Shown here piece after piece: positions 53,004-61,717 of a stretch of 64,000 bases of DNA (its first letter is position 1; each line of letters opens with the position of its first letter). This stretch comes from Oscillibacter valericigenes (lineage in GTDB: Bacteria; Bacillota; Clostridia; Oscillospirales; Oscillospiraceae). The position numbers and the translations under genes were made by a program. Location: NCBI RefSeq assembly GCF_021531435.1, contig NZ_JAFBIS010000009.1:1-64000 (forward strand). The letters run 5' to 3'. Under the pieces are notes generated by a model. The model searched no databases. It was not told the DNA's origin and saw only the letters and a list, made by a program, of their open reading frames with translations.

Positions 53004-53020
53004 TGTGATTCTTTATCACA
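53004..53020. promoter_or_regulatory. Inverted repeat between divergent genes
   Basis: TGTGAT (53004-53009) is mirrored by ATCACA (53015-53020) around 5 bases. It is CRP-like in form but with 7 instead of 6 bases between TGTGA and TCACA. It lies between mpg and the transporter gene and may control either. Confidence 0.35.
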
Positions 53021-53055
53021 GAGTATACCATAGAGTGGATATTGGAGCAAGTCAT

Positions 53056-53964
53056 ATGAAAGTCAACCGCATTCGTCAAAATGTGCTGCCGGTGCTGGCA
53101 GCGTTCATCTGGGGCACGGCTTTTGTGGCCCAGAGCGTGGGCGCCGACTATGTGGAGCCCTTCACCTTCAACGCCGCCCGCTCGGCCATTGCCTTTTTGT
53201 TTCTGCTTGCCCTTTGCCTGGTGCGCAGGAAAATGCAGAAGGGCATCGTGGAGAGCGCCACAAAGTCCTGGAAGGATTTGGCGGTTGGGGGCATCTGCTG
53301 CGGCGTGGCCCTGACGGTGGCGTCGAATCTCCAGCAGAAAGGCCTGGAGACCACCACCAGCGGCAAGGCCGGCTTTATTACGGCGCTGTATATCGTCATT
53401 GTGCCCATCATCAGCATTTTTCTGAAAAAGAAGGCGCCCCGCACCATCTGGCTCAGCGTGATTTTGGCCGTGGCTGGTTTGTATTGCCTGTGCATCACGG
53501 AGGAATTCACCATCACCAGCGGAGATTTTTACATCCTGCTGTGTGCGTTCTGCTTCTCCGCCCATATCCTGGTCATCGACTACTTTACACAGAAGGTGGA
53601 CGGCGTGGAGCTCTCCTGCGTCCAGTTCCTTGTGGTGACGGTGCTGTCCTGCGTTGGGATGCTGGCCACGGAGACGCCTACGCTGGAGGCGCTGCGGATG
53701 TGCGTTCTGCCGCTGCTTTACGTTGGCATTTTCTCCAGCGGCGTAGCCTACACGCTCCAGATCCTGGCCCAGAAGGACTCTAACCCCACGGTGGTGTCGC
53801 TGCTTCTCAGCCTGGAATCCGTGTTCGCCACACTGGCGGGCGCTGTGCTCCTGCATGACCGCATGAGCGGGAAAGAGTATCTGGGCTGTGTACTGATGCT
53901 GATCGCGGTGATCCTGGCGCAGCTGCCTGAAAAGAAGCCGAAAGCGGCTGTCAAACAAAACTGA
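53056..53964 (+). CDS. EamA/DMT family transporter
   Basis: This 302-residue protein has ten hydrophobic segments in two EamA repeats. The first starts VLPVLAAFIWGTAFVAQSVGADYVEPFTFNAARSAIAFLFLLAL; the second starts DFYILLCAFCFSAHILVIDYFTQKVDG. The ATG at 53056 has TTGGAG upstream; homology begins there. The cargo is unknown. Confidence 0.88.
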   Translation: MKVNRIRQNVLPVLAAFIWGTAFVAQSVGADYVEPFTFNAARSAIAFLFLLALCLVRRKMQKGIVESATKSWKDLAVGGICCGVALTVASNLQQKGLETTTSGKAGFITALYIVIVPIISIFLKKKAPRTIWLSVILAVAGLYCLCITEEFTITSGDFYILLCAFCFSAHILVIDYFTQKVDGVELSCVQFLVVTVLSCVGMLATETPTLEALRMCVLPLLYVGIFSSGVAYTLQILAQKDSNPTVVSLLLSLESVFATLAGAVLLHDRMSGKEYLGCVLMLIAVILAQLPEKKPKAAVKQN

Positions 53965-53969
53965 ACGGG

Positions 53970-54000
53970 AGCGGGGAGGCCAAACTTCGGCATCCCCGCT
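53970..54000 (+). terminator. Hairpin after the transporter gene
   Basis: AGCGGGGA (53970-53977) pairs with TCCCCGCT (53993-54000) around a 15-base loop, followed by TCATTT. It is a weak terminator. Confidence 0.5.
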
Positions 54001-54011
54001 TCATTTGGGGT

Positions 54012-54040
54012 TGGACAAAGGCCAACCTATATGGTATAAT
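54012..54040 (+). promoter_or_regulatory. Promoter of the tagA-like / tmk pair
   Basis: TGGACA (54012-54017), 17 bp, then a perfect TATAAT (54035-54040). TTGGAC one base earlier gives 18-bp spacing. Confidence 0.6.
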
Positions 54041-54074
54041 GCAAAACTGTACAAGTATGTTGCGAGGTGGTTCC

Positions 54075-54794
54075 ATGCGGATCGACGTTTTAGGCGTTGG
54101 CTTTGACAATGTGACAATGGCGGAAGCCGTGGAACAGGGAATGGCCCTGCTGCACAGCGAGGGCTCCCACTATGTGGTGACACCCAATCCGGAGATCGTG
54201 GAAGCCTGCCGGGAAAACGGGGCGGCGAGGGCCGCCGTCAACGGCGCCGACCTGGTCCTGCCGGACGGCATCGGGATCATCAAGGGTGCGGCCATGCTGG
54301 GCACGCCGTTGAAAGAAAAAACGCCGGGCATCGAATTTGCCGCGCATATGATGGAAAGAATGGCAGGAGAGGGGATGTCCCTGTATTTGTTGGGAGCCAA
54401 GCCCGGAATTGCGGAGCAGGCCGCGGAAAAGCTGTCAGCCCAGTATCCCGGCTTAAAGATCGCCGGGACCCACGACGGCTATTTCAAGGAAGACGGCCCT
54501 GTGGTGGAGGACATCCGTCAAAGCGGCGCCGACTGTGTGTTCGTGTGTCTCGGCGCCCCCAAGCAGGAGTTCTGGATGGCGAAGAACGGCCCCGCCACCG
54601 GAGCCCGTCTGCTCTGCGGTCTGGGCGGCAGTCTGGACGTGTTCGCCGGAACGGTGGAACGCGCCCCTAAGTTCTTCTGCGACCATGGCCTGGAGTGGTT
54701 CTACCGCCTCTGTAAGGAGCCCAAGCGCATCGGCCGTATGATGAAGCTGCCCCTCTTTTTGGTGCACGTCAAACAGGAGAAGCGAAAGAAATGA
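54075..54794 (+). CDS. WecG/TagA/CpsF family glycosyltransferase
   Basis: This 239-residue GT26 enzyme transfers ManNAc or a similar sugar to a lipid-linked GlcNAc. GVGFDNVTMAEAVEQGMALL, TPNPEIVEACREN, the catalytic-region GADLVLPDGIGIIKGAAMLG and VCLGAPKQEFWMAKN are family blocks. The ATG at 54075 has GAGGTGG upstream. Its TagO and MnaA partners lie at 18.2-20.4 kb. It overlaps tmk by four bases (ATGA), a curious coupling. Confidence 0.9.
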   Translation: MRIDVLGVGFDNVTMAEAVEQGMALLHSEGSHYVVTPNPEIVEACRENGAARAAVNGADLVLPDGIGIIKGAAMLGTPLKEKTPGIEFAAHMMERMAGEGMSLYLLGAKPGIAEQAAEKLSAQYPGLKIAGTHDGYFKEDGPVVEDIRQSGADCVFVCLGAPKQEFWMAKNGPATGARLLCGLGGSLDVFAGTVERAPKFFCDHGLEWFYRLCKEPKRIGRMMKLPLFLVHVKQEKRKK

Positions 54795-55456
54795 GCGGAA
54801 AACTGATCGTATTTGAAGGAACGGACGGGTCCGGCAAAGCTACCCAGGCCAGACTCCTCTGCCAACGCTTGGAGCGGGAGGGCATCCCCTATCAGGAGAT
54901 CGACTTCCCCCGGTACGGCAAACCTTCAGCCGCCATGGTGCAGGAATATCTGGACGGAAATCTGGGCAAAAAACCCGGAGATGTAAACGCCTATGCCGCG
55001 TCGCTGTTCTTTTCCATGGACCGCTATGCCTCCTATAAGCAGGACTGGGGCGATTTCTATGAAGCCGGCGGCCTCATTGTCGCTGATCGATATACCACTT
55101 CCAATGCCGTCCATCAGGCATCAAAACTTCCGGAGAGTGAGCGGAAGGCGTATTTGGACTGGCTGTTTGACCTGGAATATCGCCTGCTGGGACTGCCAAA
55201 GCCCAATCTGGTCATTTACCTGGATATGCCCACGGAGATCACGGAGCAGATGATGCGCCGGCGGGAGCAGACCACCGGCACCCACGCTGATATTCACGAG
55301 CAGGATGAAGCGTATTTGAAAAACTGCCGTGCAAACGCGAAGGAGATCGTAAAAGCGTGCGGGTGGTCTGTCGTGGATTGCGCGGAGGATGAAAAGCCGC
55401 GCACGCCGGAAGACATCCATGCGCAGGTTTATCAACTGGTAAAGAAGCTGCTGTAA
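54791..55456 (+). CDS. tmk: Thymidylate kinase
   Basis: This 221-residue kinase makes dTDP from dTMP. The P-loop is FEGTDGSGKATQA, the DRY motif is ADRYTTSNAVHQ, and the LID region is RRREQTTGTHADIHE. The sequence branch is the longer Clostridia type. It is translationally coupled to the glycosyltransferase. Confidence 0.93.
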   Translation: MSGKLIVFEGTDGSGKATQARLLCQRLEREGIPYQEIDFPRYGKPSAAMVQEYLDGNLGKKPGDVNAYAASLFFSMDRYASYKQDWGDFYEAGGLIVADRYTTSNAVHQASKLPESERKAYLDWLFDLEYRLLGLPKPNLVIYLDMPTEITEQMMRRREQTTGTHADIHEQDEAYLKNCRANAKEIVKACGWSVVDCAEDEKPRTPEDIHAQVYQLVKKLL

Positions 55457-55483
55457 GGCCTGTCCCTGCCGAAAGCATGGAAA

Positions 55484-55504
55484 GCGGGACGCCTGGCGTC
55501 CCGC
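55484..55504. terminator. Palindrome between tmk and the Cys-rich gene
   Basis: GCGGGACGCC (55484-55493) and GGCGTCCCGC (55495-55504) pair fully, so the functional loop must be opened by a few bases. Flanks are AAA on the left and GTTCC on the right. It lies between convergent genes. Confidence 0.55.
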
Positions 55505-55515
55505 CGTTCCGAAGC

Positions 55516-55659
55516 TCAGCAGCAGCCGCAGTTGTCATCACGGTCGTGACGGCGATCACAGTCGCAGTCATGGTTGCCGCCGCAGCAGCAGAAGATCAGG
55601 ATGAGGATGATGATCAGCCACAGGCAGGAGCAGTTATTGTTTCCGTTGTTGAACCACAT
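55516..55659 (-). CDS. 47-residue Cys-rich membrane peptide
   Basis: The ATG at 55659 follows GAGGTGA. The product opens MWFNNGNNNCSC, then a hydrophobic run LWLIIILILIF, then a CCCGGNHDCDCDRRHDRDDN segment, and ends CGCC. Nine cysteines, many aspartates and histidines suggest a metal-binding tail. I recall similar unnamed peptides in Clostridia. It is too short for standard ORF calling. Function unknown. Confidence 0.6.
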   Translation of the reverse strand: MWFNNGNNNCSCLWLIIILILIFCCCGGNHDCDCDRRHDRDDNCGCC

Positions 55660-55795
55660 GAATCTCACCTCACTTCAGGATAGTTTATGCGCCGGGGGCC
55701 CAAAGGGAGCCTGACCGCCGAAAAAAACACCGGGAAGCGAAATTGCAAATTGAACACCGTCCAGCGATACCGGGACGGAGAAAATGGAGGAGTCC

Positions 55796-56947
55796 ATGTC
55801 TGATTTCAAAAGAGGAGATACGGCCAGTTGGGATACGGAGCAGGTGCGCAGCAGCCAGCAGCAGCACCCCCGCACCGCGACCCGTCGGCGCCGCCGCAGG
55901 CGGATCAACCCGCTGGCCTATATTTTGTTCGTATTGGTCGCATCCGCGATCCTGGCCTGTGTAGGCTGGCTGCTGATGAGCGACCTGTGCGCCTTTAACC
56001 GGGGCACGCCGGTAAAGGTGACTGTGGAGATCACGGCGGAGGACACGGTGTCCACGGTGGCGGATAAGCTGTATGATGCCGGGCTCATCAAGTACAAGTG
56101 GTTTTTCAGGACCTTTGCTGGGGTGGCCCACGCCAAGGACAAGATCGGTATGGGGACCTATGAGCTGAATACCGATATGGACTATAACGCCCTCATTACG
56201 GGAATGCACAGTTCCTCCGGCAACATGAACGCCGAGACCGTGCGTGTTACGATCCCGGAGGGCTATACGGTGCGGGATACCATCCGCCTGCTGGCGAAGA
56301 ACAATGTCAGTACGGAGGAAGCGCTGCTGGACGCTGCCCAGAACTACAAGTTTGATTACAGCTTCATTGACAACGAGTCCACGGAGATTAGCCGTCTGGA
56401 GGGCTATCTGTTCCCAGACACCTATGAATTCTACACGAATATGAAGAAGCCCGCCGCGGCGCTGGAGAAGATGATCTCCAACTTCAACAGCAAGCTGGAT
56501 GACGACCAGCTTGCCGTCGCCGAGGCCAGGGGCTATGACCTGAAGAAGATCATCACCATCGCGTCTCTGATCGAAAAGGAGACGGACGGCACCGACCAGG
56601 GGAAGATCGCTTCCGTGATCTACAACCGTCTGGAGGGTCCCGGCGACAAGGGCGGCACCTATGGCCTGCTGCAGATCGACGCGGCCCTGCTGTACGCCCT
56701 GCCGGACCACACCGGTGCCATCACCAACGAGGACAAGGCTGTGGATTCTCCCTACAACCTGTATAAAAACGCCGGCTTGCCTCCCACGCCTATCGCCAAC
56801 CCCGGCATGAAGGCGATCCAGGCCGCTCTGGAGCCGGAAACCACCGATTACTATTACTATGCTCTGGGCAAGGACGGAAAGCATCATTACTCTACCACGC
56901 TGAATGAGCACAACAACTTCCTGAACAGCGGCGACTATGCGGGATAA
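55796..56947 (+). CDS. mltG: Endolytic murein transglycosylase MltG
   Basis: This 383-residue membrane enzyme cleaves nascent peptidoglycan strands. A basic RRRRRRR stretch precedes the membrane helix (about residues 40-60), followed by a LysM-like segment and the YceG domain with LEGYLFPDTYEFY and the catalytic Glu in ASLIEKETDG. The ATG at 55796 has GGAGG five bases upstream; an earlier ATG at 55784 is possible. It overlaps the U32 gene by 11 bases. Confidence 0.93.
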   Translation: MSDFKRGDTASWDTEQVRSSQQQHPRTATRRRRRRRINPLAYILFVLVASAILACVGWLLMSDLCAFNRGTPVKVTVEITAEDTVSTVADKLYDAGLIKYKWFFRTFAGVAHAKDKIGMGTYELNTDMDYNALITGMHSSSGNMNAETVRVTIPEGYTVRDTIRLLAKNNVSTEEALLDAAQNYKFDYSFIDNESTEISRLEGYLFPDTYEFYTNMKKPAAALEKMISNFNSKLDDDQLAVAEARGYDLKKIITIASLIEKETDGTDQGKIASVIYNRLEGPGDKGGTYGLLQIDAALLYALPDHTGAITNEDKAVDSPYNLYKNAGLPPTPIANPGMKAIQAALEPETTDYYYYALGKDGKHHYSTTLNEHNNFLNSGDYAG

Positions 56948-58160
56948 GAGACCGGAACTGCTGGCTCCGGCAGGGGATATGGAGCGGCTGAAGATGGCGG
57001 TGCTGTACGGCGCGGACGCCGTGTACCTGGCGGGGACGGACTTTGGAATGCGGGCTTTTGCCGGAAATTTTAGTCCGGAAGAGCTGCCCGAGGCAGTGGC
57101 GTTTGCCCATGCGCACAATGTCCGGGTACACTGCACCATCAACACGATGCCCCGGAACGATGAAATTGCCCGCCTGCCGGAGCATCTGGAGCGTCTGAAC
57201 GACGCCGGGGTGGACGCCCTGATCGTGGCAGACCTGGGGGCCTTTACCATGGCTGGGAAGTATGCCCCCAACTGCCAGCGGCATATTTCAACCCAGGCGA
57301 GCATCTGCAATTACGAGACCGCCCGGGCCTGGTACGACCTGGGCGCGTCCCGGGTCATTCTGGCCCGGGAGGTGGGCCTGGAGGAGATCCGGACGATCCG
57401 GGAAAAGACGCCGGAGGATCTGGAGATCGAGGCGTTCGTCCACGGCGCCATGTGCGTCAGCTATTCCGGCCGGTGCCTTCTCTCCAACTACATGACCGGG
57501 CGGGACTCCAGCCGGGGCGCCTGTGCCCAGCCCTGCCGCTACCAGTACGCCCTGATGGAGGAGAAACGCCCCGGCGAATACTTTCCCATTGAGGAGGATG
57601 AAAAGGGAACTTACATCCTCAATTCCCGGGACATGTGCATGATCGACCACCTGGGTGACCTGGTCGATGTGGGCCTTTCCAGCCTGAAAATCGAGGGCCG
57701 GGCTAAATCCGCCTATTACGCTGCCATCGTGACCGGCGCCTACCGCCATTGCCTGGATGATGCCATGGCAGGGAGAGAGACAGACCCCGTCTGGCGGGAT
57801 GAAGTGGAACATGTCAGCCACCGGCCCTATTCCACAGGCTTTTACTACGGGCCTCCCGGCCAGTATTACGCGAATTCCCGGTACATCAGAGAGTGGCAGG
57901 TGGTTGCCCTTGTCACCGACTGCGACGCAGAGGGAAATGCCACCTTATCTCTGCGGAATAAGTTCCGCACAGGTGATACCGTCGAGCTGGTGGGGCCGAA
58001 TCTGCGACCCTTTGCCATGACTGTGCCGGACATGACGGATGGGGAGGGGCAGCCCATGGACGAGCCCCGGACGCCCCAGATGGTATTCCATATGAAGCTG
58101 CCGCGGCAGGTGCCGGCTTTTACGCTGGTGCGCCATGCGGTGGAGCTTTCAGCCAAATAA
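56937..58160 (+). CDS. Peptidase U32 family protein (TrhP/RlhA-like hydroxylase)
   Basis: This 407-residue protein has the U32 signature EAFVHGAMCVSYSGRCLLSNYMTGRDSSRGACAQPCRYQY, with four cysteines that probably bind an iron-sulphur cluster. Members such as TrhP (YegQ) hydroxylate tRNA uridine using prephenate; RlhA acts on 23S rRNA. In Bacillus, U32 genes also neighbour mltG (the yrr region). Role in tRNA modification is likely but the substrate is unproved. Confidence 0.9.
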   Translation: MRDKRPELLAPAGDMERLKMAVLYGADAVYLAGTDFGMRAFAGNFSPEELPEAVAFAHAHNVRVHCTINTMPRNDEIARLPEHLERLNDAGVDALIVADLGAFTMAGKYAPNCQRHISTQASICNYETARAWYDLGASRVILAREVGLEEIRTIREKTPEDLEIEAFVHGAMCVSYSGRCLLSNYMTGRDSSRGACAQPCRYQYALMEEKRPGEYFPIEEDEKGTYILNSRDMCMIDHLGDLVDVGLSSLKIEGRAKSAYYAAIVTGAYRHCLDDAMAGRETDPVWRDEVEHVSHRPYSTGFYYGPPGQYYANSRYIREWQVVALVTDCDAEGNATLSLRNKFRTGDTVELVGPNLRPFAMTVPDMTDGEGQPMDEPRTPQMVFHMKLPRQVPAFTLVRHAVELSAK

Positions 58161-58193
58161 ACGCCAAACGGATTAAAATAAGGAGAGAAAACT

Positions 58194-59591
58194 ATGAACG
58201 CAGACGTCGTCATCGTCGGCGCCGGCCCCGCCGGTATTTTCACCGCCCTGGAGATGATCAAAAAGGGCAGCAAGCAGAAAATCATCATGGTGGAGAAGGG
58301 CCAGGCGGTGGAAAACCGCCACTGCCCCAAGGACAAGACCCGCAAGTGCGTAAACTGCAAACCCTACTGCCACATCACCACCGGCTTTTCCGGCGCCGGA
58401 GCGTTCTCTGACGGCAAGCTGTCCCTCAGCTATGAGGTGGGCGGCGACCTGCCCACGCTGATCGGCGAGGACCTGGCACAGGAAACCATCAACTACGCCG
58501 ATCAGATCTATCTGGAATTCGGCGCGGATACCCACATAGAGGGCCTGGAGCATGAGGAGGAGCGGAAAGAGATCCGCAAGCGGGCTATCCAGGCGGGATT
58601 GAAGCTGGTGGACTGTCCTATTCGCCACATGGGTACGGAAAAGGCCCAGGCTATCTATCTGGCTATTGAGAAATATCTCCAGGAGAACGGCGTGGATATG
58701 TACTTCGGCTACGAGTGCAGCAACCTGATCCTGGAGAGCGATGTCTGCAAGGGCGTTTCCATTTCCAACGGAAAGACCGATTTGGAAATTTACGCAAAGC
58801 ATACCGTGGTGGCTACCGGCCGCCGGGGTGCCGACTGGCTGGAGAAGCTGTGCGCCGAGCACAACATCGCCCATGCCCCCGGCACCGTGGACATCGGCGT
58901 CCGGGTAGAGGTCCGCAACGAGGTCATGGAGATGGTGAACCGGGTCCTTTACGAGTCTAAGCTGGTGGGCTATCCCAGGCCCTTCAAGAACAAGGTCCGC
59001 ACCTTCTGCCAGAATCCCGGCGGCTTCGTCAGCCAGGAGAACTACGACAACAACCTGGCGGTGGTCAACGGACACTCCTACAAGGACCTCAAGAGCGACA
59101 ACACGAACCTGTCCATTCTCTGCTCCCACAACTTCTCCGTGCCCTTCAACCAGCCCATTGCCTATGCCCAGAAGGTGGGTGAGCTGACTAATATGCTGGC
59201 CAACGGTCAGATCCTGGTCCAGCGGTTCGGCGACATTTTGGACGGCAAGCGCACCTGGCAGAAGGAACTGGCCCAGTCCAACATCCGGCCTACTCTACCG
59301 GACGCCGTGGCCGGCGACATCACCGCCGCCATGCCTTACCGGGCCATGATCAATATCATCAACTTCATCCAGGCCATGGATCATGTGGTGCCCGGATTTG
59401 CCTCCTATGAGACGCTGCTGTATTCCCCCGAGCTGAAGTTCTACTCCAACCGGGTGAAGATGGACACCGACTTCAACACCAGTCTCCAGGGCCTTCACTG
59501 CCTGGGCGACAGCTCCGGCTGGACCCGTGGCCTGATGATGGCCTCCGTCATGGGCACCCTCATGGGCCGGAAGATCGCCGAAGAGGGCTGA
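58194..59591 (+). CDS. NAD(P)/FAD-dependent oxidoreductase (COG2509 type)
   Basis: This 465-residue flavoprotein has the GAGPAG dinucleotide loop near residue 9 and a cysteine set in ENRHCPKDKTRKCVNCKPYC, followed by FSGAGAFSDGKLSL, typical of COG2509 FAD-dependent dehydrogenases. The second FAD block is TVVATGRRGADWLEKLC and the last is LGDSSGWTRGLMMASVMG. It follows U32 by 33 bases. Substrate unknown. Confidence 0.88.
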   Translation: MNADVVIVGAGPAGIFTALEMIKKGSKQKIIMVEKGQAVENRHCPKDKTRKCVNCKPYCHITTGFSGAGAFSDGKLSLSYEVGGDLPTLIGEDLAQETINYADQIYLEFGADTHIEGLEHEEERKEIRKRAIQAGLKLVDCPIRHMGTEKAQAIYLAIEKYLQENGVDMYFGYECSNLILESDVCKGVSISNGKTDLEIYAKHTVVATGRRGADWLEKLCAEHNIAHAPGTVDIGVRVEVRNEVMEMVNRVLYESKLVGYPRPFKNKVRTFCQNPGGFVSQENYDNNLAVVNGHSYKDLKSDNTNLSILCSHNFSVPFNQPIAYAQKVGELTNMLANGQILVQRFGDILDGKRTWQKELAQSNIRPTLPDAVAGDITAAMPYRAMINIINFIQAMDHVVPGFASYETLLYSPELKFYSNRVKMDTDFNTSLQGLHCLGDSSGWTRGLMMASVMGTLMGRKIAEEG

Positions 59592-59662
59592 TCCAGGAGA
59601 ATACAAAACCGCTGGGACCTCCCGGCGGTTTTTCCTTGCGGCACAAGGAATGCAACCTGTGG

Positions 59663-59717
59663 TTGACAAACTTCCACCCAACCCGTTCTTGTCAAAACGC
59701 GGTGGGTGTCTTATCAT
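59663..59717 (+). promoter_or_regulatory. Promoter and possible operator of the HTH gene
   Basis: TTGTCA (59689-59694), 17 bp, TATCAT (59712-59717). TTGACAA at 59663-59669 is mirrored by TTGTCAA at 59689-59695, and CCACC / GGTGG form a nested inverted repeat. An autoregulatory site of the HTH protein is plausible. Confidence 0.45.
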
Positions 59718-59751
59718 CAGCCCATCCAAACAGAAAGCGAGCGTGCCCTAT

Positions 59752-60552
59752 ATGGAATTTGCAGAAAAGCTAATGACGCTGCGGAAACAGGCGGGCCTGT
59801 CACAGGAGCAGCTGGCGGACCGGCTGGGCGTCACCCGGCAGTCAGTCAGTAAGTGGGAGAGCGGAACAGCATTCCCAGAGCTTGTGAAGCTGGTTACCTT
59901 GTCAGAGATGTTCGGCGTCAGCGTGGACTATCTGGTGAAAGACTATGTGGAGGAACCGGAACAGCAGAGAGCGGACAGCCCCGACACTGCCCGGCTGGAG
60001 CAGAAGGTGGACGATTTGACCCGGTATGTCAAGGGCTCCTTCTATGCCTATGACAGCCAGACCAAAATTTTCGGCCTGCCGCTGGTGTCCGTCCGGGTGG
60101 GGTTCGTGCGGAGACAGCAGATGTCCTGGGAGAATGTGGCAAAGGGCGTCTTTGCCATCGGAAACGTGGCAATCGGTGTAGTGTCTTTGGGGTTGGTCAG
60201 CGTCGGTTTGCTGAGCTTCGGATGCATCGCCCTGGGGCTGCTGGCGCTGGGAGTCATCGCTATGGGACTGGCCTCTCTGGGGGTGGTGGCGGCAGGGTGT
60301 ATCGCCTTTGGCGTCTGCGCCATGGGACTGTATGCCGGCGGCGTTTGCGCCGTGGGCTTCAAAATCGCCGTTGGCGTGGCGGCCGCCGCCGGGGAAACAG
60401 CGGTGGGCTATGATGCTGACGCTCCCCAAGTTCTCCTGTGGGGCAGCGGATTGAGCAGGGAAGAGGTGGAAGCCTTTCTCCTGAGACATCACCCGGATTT
60501 ATGGAAGCCGCTGCTGCGTTTCTTCAGCGCACTGGGCGCCAATATCAAATAA
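59752..60552 (+). CDS. XRE-family HTH protein with 14 pentapeptide repeats
   Basis: This 266-residue protein starts with an XRE HTH domain (residues about 4-60: LMTLRKQAGLSQEQLADRLGVTRQSVSKWESGTAFPELVKLVTLSEMF). Residues 135-204 are 14 exact five-residue repeats of [AS]-hydrophobic-G-x-x (AIGNV, AIGVV, SLGLV ... AVGFK), forming a hydrophobic beta-helix or membrane-like stack. The C-terminal 60 residues are different. No strong Shine-Dalgarno site precedes the ATG. Repeat architecture suggests a membrane-linked sensor; function unknown. Confidence 0.75.
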   Translation: MEFAEKLMTLRKQAGLSQEQLADRLGVTRQSVSKWESGTAFPELVKLVTLSEMFGVSVDYLVKDYVEEPEQQRADSPDTARLEQKVDDLTRYVKGSFYAYDSQTKIFGLPLVSVRVGFVRRQQMSWENVAKGVFAIGNVAIGVVSLGLVSVGLLSFGCIALGLLALGVIAMGLASLGVVAAGCIAFGVCAMGLYAGGVCAVGFKIAVGVAAAAGETAVGYDADAPQVLLWGSGLSREEVEAFLLRHHPDLWKPLLRFFSALGANIK

Positions 60553-60591
60553 AAAAGGAAGCGCATCCTATACCAGATGCGCTTCCTTTTT
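60552..60591. terminator. Bidirectional terminator
   Basis: AAAAAGGAAGCGCATC (60552-60567) and GATGCGCTTCCTTTTT (60576-60591) form a 16-bp stem with an 8-base loop. Its last bases overlap the stop codon of the reverse gene. Confidence 0.85.
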
Positions 60592-61120
60592 ATTTTCCCA
60601 GTACTTCCCGCCGCACAAAGTCAAAGGCGGCGTCTTCCCCCTGATCCCGGAGAGTCAGCAGGATGGTTTCCAGCAGCGCCTCCGTGTTGGGGTGGAGCAG
60701 CAGGCGCCGCTGTTTGCCCCGGAGAAAAAACTTATAGGGATCGCCCGGGTCAAAATCCTTTCCCCGGTAGACCTTGCTGGCGGCCAGCCGGTCGCAGAAC
60801 ATCTCCGCTACGTACTTTTTCGGCATTTCCACGCCGGAAATGCCGGAGCCGTCTGGATCGTAGTCTGTCCAAAATTCGAAGTGGTGGCGGTTGCGGCCCT
60901 TGTGATGCATCCAAGAGGCGCTGTATCCGTGGGCTTTCCGCTGGGCGTCGTTGGGGCTGTGGTCGCCCTGGAAGTATTTCGCCCCGGCCCAGAACTCGGT
61001 AGGAGAGTATTTGGAGAGGTCATGGGTCAGCCCCTGCCAGTACAGCCCCAGCCGGAAGCAGTATTTTCGCACCAGCGCCCGGTGGCGGTGGACGGTTTTC
61101 AGATGTGCCCAGATGTGCAA
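60590..61120 (-). CDS. DUF5662 family protein
   Basis: This 176-residue protein matches DUF5662. The block LYWQGLTHDLSKYSPTEFWAGAKYFQGDHSPNDAQRKAHGYSASWMHHKGRNRHHFEFW is rich in His and Asp and looks like a metal-dependent phosphohydrolase (HD-like) site. Function is not known to me. It lies alone between convergent and divergent neighbours. Confidence 0.75.
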   Translation of the reverse strand: MHIWAHLKTVHRHRALVRKYCFRLGLYWQGLTHDLSKYSPTEFWAGAKYFQGDHSPNDAQRKAHGYSASWMHHKGRNRHHFEFWTDYDPDGSGISGVEMPKKYVAEMFCDRLAASKVYRGKDFDPGDPYKFFLRGKQRRLLLHPNTEALLETILLTLRDQGEDAAFDFVRREVLGK

Positions 61121-61239
61121 GAACAGTCACCTCGATGCTGAAGTCTTCCTGTATTATAGCATAAGCCCGAAAAAAAGACGAGAGGAATTTTGCATGGAAA
61201 TTCCGCGCTCCGCGAAAACTAGCCTGGAGGTGGTTTCGG

Positions 61240-61686
61240 ATGGAGTACGCGCTCTTTGAGTGTCCGACGGCGTGGAGACCCTGGCTCCCGCCCGGCGTCC
61301 GTGGACTGGAGCGGAAAGAGGAACTGGCGGAGCGGACCTGGGACCTGCTGGCCTTGACGCCTGCCGGCCTGCTGCACACGGAAAAGGGGCTTGTCCGCTG
61401 CCGCATCCTGCTGCTTCCCGGCGGCTGTCCGCTGGAGCTGGCGGCGCAGGTCCGAGCGGAGTGGGTCATTACCTACGGCCTGTCCAGCCGGGACAGCCTG
61501 ACGCTCTCCAGCCTGGAAGACCCGGTATTGTGCGTGCAGAGGACTCTGCCGAGGCCCGATGGGGGCGTAGTGGAACCCCAGGAGTTTCCGCTCAGCGATC
61601 TGCCTGCCCCGGCGGAGGAGCTGCTGCCCCTGTTGGGGATGCGGGTGTTGCGGATGCAACTGACAGATGACGCCGCTCTCTGGTAA
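61240..61686 (+). CDS. Hypothetical protein
   Basis: This 148-residue soluble protein has GGAGGTGG upstream of the ATG. It contains LLLPGGCPLELAAQVRAEWVITYGLSSRDSLTLSSLEDPVLCVQRTLPRPDGGVVEPQEFPL. I do not recognise a family. The GC-rich codon use equals its neighbours. It precedes a Cys-rich peptide gene by 31 bases and may be in one transcript with it. Confidence 0.6.
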   Translation: MEYALFECPTAWRPWLPPGVRGLERKEELAERTWDLLALTPAGLLHTEKGLVRCRILLLPGGCPLELAAQVRAEWVITYGLSSRDSLTLSSLEDPVLCVQRTLPRPDGGVVEPQEFPLSDLPAPAEELLPLLGMRVLRMQLTDDAALW

Positions 61687-61717
61687 ATTCTCCATAGAAA
61701 AAACAGGAGGCGGTTAG

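Noticed and set aside
53004-53020. A true CRP operator
   Set aside because: Spacing between TGTGA and TCACA is 7, not 6, and CRP-type control is not established in this group; I kept it only as an inverted repeat.
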